From positions 103,879 to 167,878 of the forward strand of contig NZ_BBLX01000001.1 in NCBI RefSeq assembly GCF_000971155.1: a DNA stretch of 64,000 bases, given 5' to 3'. Position 1 is the first letter of the stretch, and each line of letters starts with the position of its first letter. Shown piece after piece: positions 26,309-35,379 of the stretch. This DNA is from Demequina maris (lineage in GTDB: Bacteria; Actinomycetota; Actinomycetes; Actinomycetales; Demequinaceae). A program made the position numbers and the translations under genes. The notes beneath the pieces are model-generated. The model did not search any database, was not told the origin of the DNA, and saw nothing but the letters and a program-made list of their open reading frames with translations.

Positions 26309-27322
26309 ATGACCGCCACCTCGACGCGACGTCGCGCCGCCGGCCTGATCGCCGGACTGCTCGTGACGGCCACCCTGGCCACCGCTCCCGCCGCCTCCGC
26401 CGCACCCGCCGGCACCGACCTCAGCACCGCACCCCTGGCGGCCGCCCCGGCGTCGGGCCAGGTGCTCTTCGTCGACAAGTGGAGGCTCAGCTTCCGCTGG
26501 AAGCCCAGCTTCAACAGCAACACCCGCCTGTCCGGGTTCCGTGACGCGCGCGTGGTCGCCACCGGCAACGCCAAGAACGGCTTCATCCAGGTCAACGCCG
26601 CCGGCCTCAAGGCCTGGGCGCCCGCCGAGTACCTCACCACCGAGAAGCCCGGGTGGCGCAAGGCCACCAAGGTGGGCACCAAGCCCACCAGCATCAAGCT
26701 CCGCGCCAAGCCCAGCAAGGACGCGAACGTGATCGCGACCGCGCCGCGTGGCACGGTCGGCAACTACATGCGCTTCAAGTCGAACGGCTGGTGGCGCGTC
26801 AAGATCGACGGCAAGGCGTCCTGGGCCCAGGAGAACCTGCTGTGGGTCGGCGGGTACTACGACGTCGACCGCATCCTCGAGGTCGCCCACTCGCAGGTGG
26901 GCTACCGCGAGCCCGCGTTCCAGGTGAACAAGTACAACACCTGGATCGGCGGCGCCAACCCGTGGTGCGAGGTCTTCGTGTCGTGGGTCTTCGACAAGTC
27001 CGACTACGCGGCGGGCGTGCCCAAGCACGACACCTTCCGCGAGTACGCCAAGGAGCTCCGCCAGCTCGGCATCATGGACATGACGCCGACCGCGTCCGAG
27101 CTCAAGAAGGGCACGGTCGTGCTGCTCGACTGGGGCCTCGGCGACGGCCCCAAGCACACCGCGATCGTGGACCACGTGTCGGGCGGCTACGTGTACCTGG
27201 TCGAGGGCAACACCACCGACGGCACCGGCGACAAGACGCGAGGCGTGTTCTACCGCGCCCGCCCGCTGTCGTACATCTGGTCCTGGTACAACCCGGCGGA
27301 GTACGCGCGCGTCACCATGTGA
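26309..27322 (+). CDS. Secreted SH3b/CHAP-domain peptidoglycan hydrolase
   Basis: 337 residues. A Sec-type signal peptide (TRRR, hydrophobic core, ASA-A cleavage near residue 32) is followed by two SH3-like modules (about residues 50-100 and 120-180) and a C-terminal CHAP domain. Catalytic candidates are C220 (NPWCEVFVSW) and H283 (PKHTAIVDHV). It should cleave peptide bonds of the cell wall, as amidase or endopeptidase. The ribosome-binding site is GGAAGGAA, eight bases before ATG. No other domain or sortase signal is present. It is flanked by an MtrA-like repeat and a strong terminator, so it is monocistronic. Confidence 0.88.
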   Translation: MTATSTRRRAAGLIAGLLVTATLATAPAASAAPAGTDLSTAPLAAAPASGQVLFVDKWRLSFRWKPSFNSNTRLSGFRDARVVATGNAKNGFIQVNAAGLKAWAPAEYLTTEKPGWRKATKVGTKPTSIKLRAKPSKDANVIATAPRGTVGNYMRFKSNGWWRVKIDGKASWAQENLLWVGGYYDVDRILEVAHSQVGYREPAFQVNKYNTWIGGANPWCEVFVSWVFDKSDYAAGVPKHDTFREYAKELRQLGIMDMTPTASELKKGTVVLLDWGLGDGPKHTAIVDHVSGGYVYLVEGNTTDGTGDKTRGVFYRARPLSYIWSWYNPAEYARVTM

Positions 27323-27347
27323 CGTCTCGCCTCCCGCTGAACCGCGT

Positions 27348-27385
27348 CGGCCCCGGCCCTCTCCTCGTCGAGAGCGCCGGGGCCG
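27348..27385 (+). terminator. Terminator after the CHAP hydrolase gene
   Basis: CGGCCCCGGC (27348-27357) pairs with GCCGGGGCCG (27376-27385), with an inner CTCT/AGAG extension. It is 26 bases after the stop. Confidence 0.75.
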
Positions 27386-27408
27386 TCCGCGTTGTCGGAG
27401 GGAACGCC

Positions 27409-27414
27409 TACGCT
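27409..27414 (+). promoter_or_regulatory. Candidate -10 (TACGCT) of a leaderless rarA transcript
   Basis: TACGCT is exactly six bases before the rarA ATG, the same box and spacing as at aroQ. There is no ribosome-binding site between them. Confidence 0.5.
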
Positions 27415-27420
27415 GGCCCC

Positions 27421-28743
27421 ATGGATCTGTTCGACGCGGCGCGCACCGACGCCTCGGGCGTCCCCGAGACGCTCGGCAACGCGCCCCTCGCGGTCCGGAT
27501 GCGGCCGCGCGGGCTCGACGAGGTCGTGGGGCAGACCCACCTGCTCACCGAGGGATCGCCGCTGCGGCGCCTCATCGGGGACGATGCGCCGGCCACGTCG
27601 GTGGTCCTGTGGGGCCCGCCGGGCACGGGCAAGACCACGCTGGCCTACCTCGTGGCCGGGAACCGGCGCTTCGTCGAGCTGTCCGCCGTCACCGCGGGCG
27701 TCAAGGACGTGCGCGCGGTCGTCGACGACTCGAAGCGCCGCATCGCCACCGGCGAGCGCGAGACCGTTCTGTTCATCGACGAGATCCACCGCTTCACCCG
27801 CTCGCAGCAGGACGCGCTCCTGCCGGCGGTCGAGAACCGGTGGGTCACGCTCATCGGGGCCACCACCGAGAACCCGTCGTTCTCCGTCGTCGGTCCGCTG
27901 CTGTCGCGCTCGCTGCTGCTCGTGCTGCAGCCCCTCGCCTCCGCGGACATCGCGGCGCTGCTCGCACGGGCTGTCGCGGACGCGCGCGGGCTCGGTGGGA
28001 GCGTGTCGCTGGACGATGCGGCCCGCGAGCACATCCTGCGCGTCGCCGGCGCCGACGCGCGCAAGGCGCTCACGCTGCTCGAGTCGATCGCTCAGGCCGC
28101 GGGCAAGGATGGTGTCATCACCGCGGAGCTGGCCGAGGCGACGATGGACGCCGCTCTCGTCGCGTACGACAAGTCGGGCGACCAGCACTACGACGTCATC
28201 AGCGCGTTCATCAAGTCGGTGCGCGGGTCGGACGTCGACGCCGCGCTGCACTACCTGGCGCGCATGGTCGTGGCGGGGGAGGACCCGCGCTTCATCGCAC
28301 GGCGGCTCGTGATCCTCGCGGCCGAGGACATCGGCATGGCGGACCCCCAGGGGCTCGTCATCGCGCAGGCGGCCGCGGACGCGGTGAGCTTCATCGGCAT
28401 GCCGGAGGGGCGGATCGTGCTCGCCGAGGCGACCACGTACCTCGCGAGCGCGCCCAAGTCGAACCGCTCGTACCGGGCCATCGACGCCGCGATCGCGGAC
28501 GTGCGGGCCGGCAAGGCGGGCGTGGTGCCCGAGCACCTGCGCGACGCGCACTATGCGGGGGCCGAGCGGCTGGGCCATGGGAAGGCGTACGTGTACGCGC
28601 ACGACGCCCCGCACGGCGTCGCCTCCCAGGAGTACCTGCCCGAGACGCTGCGCGGCTCGCGCTACTACGAGCCCACCGAGCACGGCTATGAGCGCGCGCT
28701 GGGGGAGAGGCTCGGGACCATCCGGAGGCTGCTCGGGCGGTGA
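27421..28743 (+). CDS. rarA: Replication-associated recombination protein A (AAA+ ATPase)
   Basis: 440 residues, RarA/MgsA/WRNIP1 family, which acts at stalled replication forks with SSB and the clamp loader. Order: N-terminal MRPRGLDEVVGQTHLL, Walker A GPPGTGKTT from G65, Walker B LFIDEIHRF, sensor 1 GATTENPSF, then the tetramerisation domain (YDKSGDQHYDVISAFIKSVRGSD, RRLVILAAEDIGMADP) and the C-terminal YVYAHDAP segment. Complete and of normal length. Two 10-base words (27579, 28011) both read as DDA. Confidence 0.95.
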   Translation: MDLFDAARTDASGVPETLGNAPLAVRMRPRGLDEVVGQTHLLTEGSPLRRLIGDDAPATSVVLWGPPGTGKTTLAYLVAGNRRFVELSAVTAGVKDVRAVVDDSKRRIATGERETVLFIDEIHRFTRSQQDALLPAVENRWVTLIGATTENPSFSVVGPLLSRSLLLVLQPLASADIAALLARAVADARGLGGSVSLDDAAREHILRVAGADARKALTLLESIAQAAGKDGVITAELAEATMDAALVAYDKSGDQHYDVISAFIKSVRGSDVDAALHYLARMVVAGEDPRFIARRLVILAAEDIGMADPQGLVIAQAAADAVSFIGMPEGRIVLAEATTYLASAPKSNRSYRAIDAAIADVRAGKAGVVPEHLRDAHYAGAERLGHGKAYVYAHDAPHGVASQEYLPETLRGSRYYEPTEHGYERALGERLGTIRRLLGR

Positions 28744-28764
28744 GTGCCCGGGTGCCCGCCTTCC

Positions 28765-28906
28765 GGAATTGGTAGGTGGTGGTCACCTTCACGGGGTGGC
28801 GGCGCCTCAGTGGTAGGCGGTTGTCGCTCGCCTGGTGGGACCGACAGTGACGTACCCATGGCACGCACGAACCTGCCAGAACCGACTTCCACCTACCACT
28901 TCGGGG
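28765..28906. repeat. Three copies of the AGTGGTAGGTGGTGGTC-type repeat in the rarA spacer
   Basis: Copies: about 28765-28784 (plus), about 28809-28828 (plus), and about 28884-28906 (minus, CGACTTCCACCTACCACTTCGG). The outer two form an inverted pair. The rest of this 178-base spacer shows no gene or tRNA. A fourth copy is after pdxT at 5279. The layout suggests a degenerate small repeat element. Confidence 0.5.
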
Positions 28907-28921
28907 GAGCGGGGCGGGGGT

Positions 28922-29215
28922 TCACCAGCCCTCGGGCTTGGAGTCCTTGCCGTCGAGCCAGAGGTGGTCCTTGGGGTCGGAGTGCGTGCCGCCCGAGTCG
29001 ACGTGCTTGTCCGAGATCTGGTCGCCCTTGGTGATGACGTGGACCATCGCCATCGCGTGACCGCGACCGAGGCCGTAGTCATCCTTGAGCCACTCGATGA
29101 TCGGGGTCGCCTTGGTGCCGGGGCCGAAGCCGCGCTCCGTCGCGAGGTCGACCAGCTGGCGGGGCGTGAGCCCGGTCTTCGTCTCGACCGCGTCGAGGTA
29201 CGCCTGGAAGGACAT
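28922..29215 (-). CDS. DUF4287 domain protein
   Basis: 97 residues starting at ATG 29215. The N-terminal 70 residues (MSFQAYLDAVETKTGLTPRQLVDLATERG...IIEWLKDDYGLGRGHAMAMVHVI) match the small DUF4287 family, which has no assigned biochemical function that I know. The C-terminal 25 residues are a charged tail. A longer frame to 29425 exists but passes through the rpsD leader and is not credible. TACGAT (29223-29228, minus strand) is seven bases from the ATG, so the mRNA is probably leaderless. Confidence 0.8.
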   Translation of the reverse strand: MSFQAYLDAVETKTGLTPRQLVDLATERGFGPGTKATPIIEWLKDDYGLGRGHAMAMVHVITKGDQISDKHVDSGGTHSDPKDHLWLDGKDSKPEGW

Positions 29216-29222
29216 GGCTACG

Positions 29223-29318
29223 ATCGTAGGACCGTCGCTGGCTTCCCCGCAGGAGGAGCAAACCTCCTGAAACCGTCGGTGTGTTCCCCATAGCCGGGGC
29301 GGGGCGGCCCTGGTATAG
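29223..29318. promoter_or_regulatory. Divergent DUF4287/rpsD promoter region
   Basis: Minus-strand -10 TACGAT (29223-29228) serves the DUF4287 gene. Plus-strand -10 TATAGT (29313-29318) serves rpsD, giving a 5' leader of about 100 bases. Between them CAGGAGG/CCTCCTG (29250-29269) forms a 7 bp hairpin. Confidence 0.5.
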
Positions 29319-29423
29319 TTGTGGAGCCCTCGCGGACGGTTGGCTGCTGTCGCCGCGAACTCAGCAAAGCAACGATCATTTCTCCGGTCGCATCCGCGCG
29401 CCCGGAGAGCTGTGAAGGAAATC

Positions 29424-30050
29424 ATGACCTCTGTTCAGAAGGCACGTCGCCAGGTCCGCCTGTCGCGCAGCCTCGGGATCGCCCTGACCCCGAAGGCCGT
29501 CAAGCACTTCGAGAAGCGCCCGTACCCCCCGGGCGAGCACGGCCGCACCGCCCGCCGCAAGGAGAGCGACTACGCCGTCCGCCTGCGCGAGAAGCAGCGT
29601 CTTCGCGCGCAGTACGGCCTTCGCGAGAAGCAGATGACCTCGACCTACGCCGAGGCCAAGAAGGAGACCGGTCTGACCGGTGAGGCCTTCGTCGAGCTTC
29701 TCGAGATGCGCCTTGACGCCCTCGTGCTCCGTGCGGGCTTCGCTCGCACGATCCTTCAGGCGCGTCAGTCGGTCCTGCACCGCCACATCCTCGTGGACGG
29801 CAAGATCGTCGACCGCCCGTCGTTCCGCGTGAAGCCGGGCCAGACCATCCAGGTCAAGCCCAAGGCCGTCACGCTGGAGCCCTACATGGCCGCCGCCGCC
29901 GGCGCGCACCGTGACGTGCTCCCGCAGGTGCCCGAGTACCTCAACGTCACGCTTGAGAAGCTCACCGCGACGCTGGTCCGCCGCCCGAAGCGCGCCGAGG
30001 TCCCCGTGACCTGCGACGTGCAGCTGGTCGTCGAGTACTACGCTCGCTAA
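29424..30050 (+). CDS. rpsD: 30S ribosomal protein S4
   Basis: 208 residues. Primary 16S-binding protein that nucleates 30S assembly. The sequence RPYPPGEHGRTARRKESDYAVRLREKQ and the S4 RNA-binding module (RLDALVLRAGFARTILQARQSVLHRHILVDGKIVDRPS) are clear. The N-terminus lacks the four zinc cysteines, so this is a C-minus type S4. ATG 29424 has GAAGGA five bases upstream. It stands alone, outside the rpoA/rpsK operon, as in many actinobacteria. Its codon choice shows more CTT and CGT than its neighbours. Confidence 0.97.
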   Translation: MTSVQKARRQVRLSRSLGIALTPKAVKHFEKRPYPPGEHGRTARRKESDYAVRLREKQRLRAQYGLREKQMTSTYAEAKKETGLTGEAFVELLEMRLDALVLRAGFARTILQARQSVLHRHILVDGKIVDRPSFRVKPGQTIQVKPKAVTLEPYMAAAAGAHRDVLPQVPEYLNVTLEKLTATLVRRPKRAEVPVTCDVQLVVEYYAR

Positions 30051-30089
30051 GGCGCACCCGTGAGGCCCTGACGGGCCGCACATGCAGTG

Positions 30090-30132
30090 GCCGCGGTGCG
30101 CCGCCCCTCGGGGTGGTGCACCGCGGCTTTTT
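30090..30132 (+). terminator. Intrinsic terminator of rpsD
   Basis: GCCGCGGTGC (30090-30099) pairs with GCACCGCGGC (30118-30127), and TTTTT follows at 30128-30132. This is the only hairpin in the window with a clear uninterrupted T-tract. Confidence 0.85.
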
Positions 30133-30207
30133 CTGCACCATGGCAGGGTGGGCGGATGCGCACGATGCGCACCTGGCCCCGGAGACGAGAAGGACCTAGA
30201 AGCAAGC

Positions 30208-32880
30208 ATGCAGACCTCTGAGATCGCCACGCGGTGGGTCGACTACTTCGCGAAGAACGACCACCACATCCAGCCGAGCGCCTCGCTCGTCTCGCCCGAT
30301 CCGTCGCTGCTGTTCACGGTCGCCGGCATGGTGCCGTTCATCCCGTACATCATCGGGACGGACACCTCGCCGCACCCGCGCATCGCCTCGGTCCAGAAGT
30401 GCATCCGCACCAAGGACATCGAGGAGGTCGGCAAGACCACCCGCCACGGCACGTTCTTCCAGATGCTGGGCAACTTCTCGTTCGGCGACTACTTCAAGGA
30501 AGGCGCGATCGACCTCGCCTTCCAGTTCCTCACGGGCCCCGAGTCGGAGGGCAACCTCGGCTTCGACCCGGAGCGCTTCTGGGTGACCATCTGGAACGAG
30601 GACGAGGCCGCGTTCAGCCACCTCAAGAACGTCGGCGTCGACCCGTCGCGCATCGTCAAGCTGACGCGCGAGGAGAACTTCTGGGACACCGGCCAGCCCG
30701 GTCCCGCCGGCCCGTGCGCCGAGTGGCACTACGACCGCGGTCCCGAGTTCGGCCCCGAGGCGGTGGGCGGCACCGTCGACCCCGGCGGCGACCGCTACCT
30801 CGAGGTGTGGAACCTCGTGTTCGACCAGTTCCTGCGCGGCGAGGGCGCCGGCAAGGACTACCCGCTCATCCGCGAGCTCGACCAGAAGGCGATCGACACC
30901 GGCGCCGGCCTCGAGCGCCTGGCGTACCTCAAGCAGGGCGTCGCCAACATGTACGAGATCGACGAGGTCTTCCCGGTCATCGCCAAGGCGCAGGAGCTCT
31001 CGGGCCGCACTTACGGCGCCGACACGACCGACGACGTCCGCATGCGCGTCATCGCGGACCACGTCCGCAGCTCGCTCATGCTCATCGGCGACGGCGTCAC
31101 CCCCGGCAACGAGGGCCGCGGCTACGTGCTGCGCCGCCTCATCCGCCGCTCGGTGCGCGCGATGAAGCTGCTGGGCGTCGACGAGCGCACCATGCCCAAG
31201 CTGCTGCCGGTCTCGCTCGACGCGATGAAGGCGTCGTACCCCGAGCTCGAGGCCAACCGAGTCAAGATCGAGGCCGTCGCCTACACCGAGGAGGACGCGT
31301 TCCGCCGCACCCTCGCGCAGGGCACCACGATCTTCGACGTCGCCGTCGGAAAGGCCAAGGAGGCCGGCACCCCCGCGCTGTCCGGCGCCGACGCCTTCAC
31401 CCTCCACGACACGTACGGCTTCCCGATCGACATCACGCTCGAGATGGCGGCCGAGCAGGGCGTCCAGGTCGACGAGGCGAAGTTCCGCGAGCTCATGAAG
31501 GAGCAGAAGGAGCGCGCCCGGGCCGATGCGAAGGCCAAGAAGGGCGGCCACGCGGACGTGGGCGTCTACCAGGGCATCAAGGAGGACGCGGGCGCCACCG
31601 AGTTCCGCGCCTACGAGGAGCTCACCACCGCGACCGAGATCACCGCGCTCATCAAGGACGGCGTGTCCGTGCCGGTGGCGAGCGAGGGCGAGACCGTCGA
31701 GGTCATCCTCCCGCAGACGCCGTTCTATGCGGAGTCCGGCGGCCAGGAGGCCGACTCGGGCACCATCCGCTCGGCGCACGGCACGCTCGAGGTCATCGAC
31801 GTGCAGCGCCCCATCAAGGGCCTCATCGTGCACACCGCGCGCGTGGTCGAGGGTCAGGTCGCCCAGGGCGACGCCGTGTCCGCCGAGGTCGACCCCGAGT
31901 GGCGCATCGGTGCCCGTCAGGCGCACTCCGGCACGCACATCCTTCACGCCGCGCTCCGTGAGGTGCTCGGCCCCGACGCGCTGCAGTCCGGCTCGTACAA
32001 CAAGCCCGGCTACCTGCGCCTCGACTTCTCGTGGCCCTCGGCGCTGTCCGCGGAGACCCGCTCGGAGATCGAGGAGGTCACCAACCGCGCGATCCGCGCG
32101 GACCTGGGCGTGTCCGCGCAGTACATGACGCTGCCCGAGGCGAAGGACTGGGGCGCCGTCGCGCTGTTCGGCGAGACCTACGACGAGACCGTGCGCGTCA
32201 TCCAGATCGGCGGCCCGTGGTCGCGCGAGCTGTGCGGTGGCACGCACGTCGAGCACTCGAGCCAGGTCGGGATGGTCGCCCTCATGGGCGAGTCGTCCGT
32301 CGGCTCGGGCTCGCGCCGCATCGAGGCGACCGTGGGCATCGAGGCGTTCCAGAGGCTCGCCGCCGAGCGCGCGCTCGTCTCCGAGCTCACCACCACGCTC
32401 AAGGTCCAGCCGGGCGAGCTGCGCGGCCGGGTCGAGAAGCTCCTCGAGCGCCTCGCCGAGACCGAGAAGCTGCTGTCGGGCTACCGTCAGCAGGCGATGC
32501 AGCAGGTCGCGGGCGAGCTCGTGGGCAAGGCCGTCGACGTCGCGGGCGTCCGTGTCGTCACGCACGAGTCCACCAACGCCGCCGACGGCGACGACCTCCG
32601 CACGCTCGTCACGGACGTGCGCGGCCGCCTCGGTGACTCCGCGCCCGCCGTGGTCGCGATCGCCGGCGCCTTCAACGGCCGTCCGCAGATCGTGATCGCC
32701 ACGAACCAGGGCGCGCGCGACGCGGGCCTGCGCGCCGGCGACCTCGTCAAGGCCGCATCGTCCGTCCTGGGCGGTGGCGGCGGCGGCAAGCCGGACCTCG
32801 CGCAGGGCGGCGGCCAGGACCCGGCGCAGATCGGCGCGGCCCTCGAGGCCGTGCGCGCCACCGTGGCGGCGCGTGGCTAG
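30208..32880 (+). CDS. alaS: Alanine-tRNA ligase
   Basis: 890 residues. Class II core with FTVAGMVPFIPYI and the GTFFQMLGNFSFGDYF motif 2 region. The editing domain carries the zinc ligands in AHSGTHILH and CGGTHVEHSSQVG. A C-terminal coiled region and the glycine-rich C-Ala domain end with GGGGGGKPDLAQGGGQD. ATG 30208. It overlaps ruvX by eight bases; alaS-ruvX-mltG-aroE is a conserved actinobacterial order. One 10-base word (32754-32763) is read as ASS near the end. Confidence 0.97.
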   Translation: MQTSEIATRWVDYFAKNDHHIQPSASLVSPDPSLLFTVAGMVPFIPYIIGTDTSPHPRIASVQKCIRTKDIEEVGKTTRHGTFFQMLGNFSFGDYFKEGAIDLAFQFLTGPESEGNLGFDPERFWVTIWNEDEAAFSHLKNVGVDPSRIVKLTREENFWDTGQPGPAGPCAEWHYDRGPEFGPEAVGGTVDPGGDRYLEVWNLVFDQFLRGEGAGKDYPLIRELDQKAIDTGAGLERLAYLKQGVANMYEIDEVFPVIAKAQELSGRTYGADTTDDVRMRVIADHVRSSLMLIGDGVTPGNEGRGYVLRRLIRRSVRAMKLLGVDERTMPKLLPVSLDAMKASYPELEANRVKIEAVAYTEEDAFRRTLAQGTTIFDVAVGKAKEAGTPALSGADAFTLHDTYGFPIDITLEMAAEQGVQVDEAKFRELMKEQKERARADAKAKKGGHADVGVYQGIKEDAGATEFRAYEELTTATEITALIKDGVSVPVASEGETVEVILPQTPFYAESGGQEADSGTIRSAHGTLEVIDVQRPIKGLIVHTARVVEGQVAQGDAVSAEVDPEWRIGARQAHSGTHILHAALREVLGPDALQSGSYNKPGYLRLDFSWPSALSAETRSEIEEVTNRAIRADLGVSAQYMTLPEAKDWGAVALFGETYDETVRVIQIGGPWSRELCGGTHVEHSSQVGMVALMGESSVGSGSRRIEATVGIEAFQRLAAERALVSELTTTLKVQPGELRGRVEKLLERLAETEKLLSGYRQQAMQQVAGELVGKAVDVAGVRVVTHESTNAADGDDLRTLVTDVRGRLGDSAPAVVAIAGAFNGRPQIVIATNQGARDAGLRAGDLVKAASSVLGGGGGGKPDLAQGGGQDPAQIGAALEAVRATVAARG

Positions 32881-33340
32881 GGGCGCGCGACTGGGGGTCG
32901 ACGTCGGCACCGTCCGCATCGGCGTGGCGGCGTCCGACCCCGACGGCCTCATGGCGTTCCCCGTCGACACCGTGCAGCGGGGCGACGGGGACGCGCAGGC
33001 CGTGGCGGCGATCGCCGAGGAGCGCGGTGCCATCACCGTGTTCGTCGGGCTGCCGCGCAAGCTGTCGGGCCAGGAGGGGACCAGCGCGGAGGACGCGCGC
33101 GGGTTCGCCGCCAGGCTCGCGGAACTGTGCTCCGGCACGGTTCGTTTGATCGACGAGCGTTTCTCGACCGCCACCGCATCCCAGGCGATGCGCAGCGCGG
33201 GCCGCAATGCCAAGAAGCAGCGGCAGGTGATCGACCAGGCCGCGGCCGTGGTGATCCTCGAGAACGCCTTGGACGTAGACAGGAACGGTAACCTCGAGGC
33301 TGTGACCATCGAGGTTCCGCGACAGGGGAATGATGACTGA
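32873..33340 (+). CDS. ruvX: Putative pre-16S rRNA nuclease / Holliday junction resolvase-like
   Basis: 155 residues, YqgF family with an RNase H-like fold. Conserved pieces: LGVDVGTVRIGVAASDPDG, VFVGLPRKLSGQEG, LIDERFSTATA, and a final DQAAAVVILENAL. YqgF matures the 16S rRNA 5' end in E. coli. GTG 32873 lies inside the last codons of alaS. The longer upstream frame is a shadow of alaS. It overlaps mltG by 11 bases. Confidence 0.92.
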   Translation: MARGARLGVDVGTVRIGVAASDPDGLMAFPVDTVQRGDGDAQAVAAIAEERGAITVFVGLPRKLSGQEGTSAEDARGFAARLAELCSGTVRLIDERFSTATASQAMRSAGRNAKKQRQVIDQAAAVVILENALDVDRNGNLEAVTIEVPRQGNDD

Positions 33341-34460
33341 CCTTTTCGAGGCCGAGGCGACCACCACGACGTCGCTTGACCTGCGCAGGCTGCAGCGCCA
33401 GAAGCGCCGCGCCGCGCGCCGCCGGCTCACGCTCGTCGTGACGGCGGTCGCTCTCGTCGTGTTCGCGCTCGGCGCGTCCGTGACCTGGAACTTCCTCCAG
33501 GGCTTCGAGACGTCGTCCAACGAGGTCGCCGACTACGAGGGCCCCGGACAGGGCAACGTGCAGGTGGTCATCGAGAGCGGCGCCACCGGCGCCGACATCG
33601 CGTCGACCCTGTACGACGCGGGCGTCATCGCCTCGCCGCAGTCGTTCATCATCGCCGCGAACGACAACCCCGACTCGGCGTCGATCACGCCCGGCTACTA
33701 CTTCATGCACAAGGAGATGAAGGCCGAGTACGCGCTCGCCGCGCTGCTCGACCCCTCGAACCGCGACGTGCGGTCGATCACCATCCCCGAGGGCAAGACG
33801 CTCGACTACTACTTCCAGTCGATCGCGAACCTCACCGGCACCACCAAGGAGGAGGTCGCCGCGGCGGCCGAGGACACCGAGGCGCTGGGGCTTCCCGAGG
33901 AGGCCGAGGGCAACCTCGAGGGCTGGCTGTTCCCGTCGACGTACGAGTTCAACCCCGGCGTCACCCCGCAGGAGGTGATGTCGAAGATGATCCAGCAGAC
34001 CGTCAAGGTGCTCGACAAGTACGACGTCGCCATCGAGGACCGCGAGAAGATCCTCACGGTCGCGTCGCTCGTCGAGCGCGAGGCGAAGCTGGACGAGGAC
34101 CGCGCGCAGATCGCGTCGGTCATCTACAACCGCCTCGACATCGACATGAAGCTCGAGCTCGACTCGACGGTCAAGTACCTCACCCAGTCCGAGGGGGTGT
34201 GGACCTCCGACGAGGAGCGCAACACCGACTCGCAGTACAACACGTACATGTACACCGGCCTCCCGCCGGGCCCGATCGCCGGACCGGGCGAGGCGTCGAT
34301 CAAGGCCGCGGTCAAGCCCGCCGACACGAACTACCTGTTCTTCGTGACGGTCAACCTCGACACGGGCGAGACGCTCTACGCGTCGGAGTACACGGACCAC
34401 CTCGCGAACGTCCAGCAGCTGCAGGACTGGGTCGCCGCGAACCAGTCCGACGACTCCTGA
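33330..34460 (+). CDS. mltG: Endolytic peptidoglycan transglycosylase MltG
   Basis: 376 residues. One N-terminal TM (LTLVVTAVALVVFALGASV), a LysM-like region, and the YceG catalytic domain with the glutamate in ASLVEREAK, plus GLPPGPIAGPGEASIKAA. It cuts nascent glycan strands at the outer membrane face and helps set strand length. Two adjacent ATGs (33330, 33333) are possible; AGGGG fits the second slightly better. It ends one base before the aroE GTG. Confidence 0.94.
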   Translation: MMTDLFEAEATTTTSLDLRRLQRQKRRAARRRLTLVVTAVALVVFALGASVTWNFLQGFETSSNEVADYEGPGQGNVQVVIESGATGADIASTLYDAGVIASPQSFIIAANDNPDSASITPGYYFMHKEMKAEYALAALLDPSNRDVRSITIPEGKTLDYYFQSIANLTGTTKEEVAAAAEDTEALGLPEEAEGNLEGWLFPSTYEFNPGVTPQEVMSKMIQQTVKVLDKYDVAIEDREKILTVASLVEREAKLDEDRAQIASVIYNRLDIDMKLELDSTVKYLTQSEGVWTSDEERNTDSQYNTYMYTGLPPGPIAGPGEASIKAAVKPADTNYLFFVTVNLDTGETLYASEYTDHLANVQQLQDWVAANQSDDS

Positions 34461-34461
34461 C

Positions 34462-35307
34462 GTGGGGGCGGCTCCCGGCCCGCGGCGCGCGGGCGTGCTC
34501 GGGCACCCGATCGCGCATTCGCTGTCCCCGGTGCTGCACCGGGCCGCGTACCGCGAGCTGGGGCTCGACTGGGAGTACGACGCGTACGACGTCGAGTCCG
34601 GCGGGCTCGCGTCCTTCCTCTCGGGGATGGACGATGCGTGGGCCGGGCTGTCGCTGACCATGCCTCTCAAGGTGGAGGCCGTCCCGCTGATGGACTTCGT
34701 CGAGTCGATGGCGAAGCTCGTGGGCGCGGTCAACACCGTGCTGGTGCAGGACATCGGCGGCTCGCGCCAGCTGGTGGGCGCCAACACCGACGTGTGGGGC
34801 GTCCAGGCCGCGTTCCGCGAGGCCGGGGTGTCCACCGCATCGTCCGGTCTGATCATCGGCGGGGGAGCGACGGCGACCTCCGCGATGGCCGCGCTCGGGG
34901 CCCTCGGGGTGACCGCGCCCTTCGTGGCCGTGCGGTCCCGCGGGCGGGCCGGCGGTCTGCTGCGCGCCGCGACCAAGATGGGCGTGACGCCGCGCTTCAT
35001 CGGGCTCGACGAGATCCCCGCCGCGATGCCTCTTGCGGACGTCGTCGTGTCCACCGTGCCGGCCTCGGCGGGGGCGGAGATCGCATCGTCCCTTTCCGGA
35101 ATTCGGGAGGGTGCGGCGCTGCTCGATGTCGTTTATGAACCGCTTATCACTCCGCTAAGTATCCGATTTGCCGGTTTTGGTGGAATTGCGATCGGCGGGG
35201 AGCGGATGCTGCTCCATCAGGCCGCTGAGCAGGTACGACTCATGACGGGAAAGTCGGCGCCGATTAATGCAATGGATGCCGTTCTACGAGAAATGTTGAA
35301 TAGGTAA
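34462..35307 (+). CDS. aroE: Shikimate dehydrogenase
   Basis: 281 residues. Reduces 3-dehydroshikimate in aromatic amino-acid synthesis. Shows GHPIAHSLSPVLH, the catalytic lysine in LTMPLK, GANTDVWG, the nucleotide loop GGGATATSA, and a C-terminal GGERMLLHQAAEQV. From about 35091 on, base composition drops abruptly (TTT, ATT, GGT, CTA codons) compared with the first 200 codons, yet the protein remains intact. Three 10-base words (34629, 34836, 35082) lie in the GC-rich part; the last ends exactly at the composition change. It precedes the pilus locus. Confidence 0.94.
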   Translation: MGAAPGPRRAGVLGHPIAHSLSPVLHRAAYRELGLDWEYDAYDVESGGLASFLSGMDDAWAGLSLTMPLKVEAVPLMDFVESMAKLVGAVNTVLVQDIGGSRQLVGANTDVWGVQAAFREAGVSTASSGLIIGGGATATSAMAALGALGVTAPFVAVRSRGRAGGLLRAATKMGVTPRFIGLDEIPAAMPLADVVVSTVPASAGAEIASSLSGIREGAALLDVVYEPLITPLSIRFAGFGGIAIGGERMLLHQAAEQVRLMTGKSAPINAMDAVLREMLNR

Positions 35308-35379
35308 CACTTCAGCCTTCACCCCTCCCTGCCGATGGTAGGTTCACGATCGTTCATCGAGCGCATGAGGGGGCGGCAG

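Noticed and set aside
28744-28921. tRNA or small RNA gene in the spacer after rarA
   Set aside because: No cloverleaf or CCA-type end; the space is taken up by the small repeats.
30161-30170. GCACGATGCG, also GCACGATGCG in carA and GATGATGCG in pyrR, as further copies of the word
   Set aside because: Each has a mismatch in the core; not counted, to keep the tally exact.
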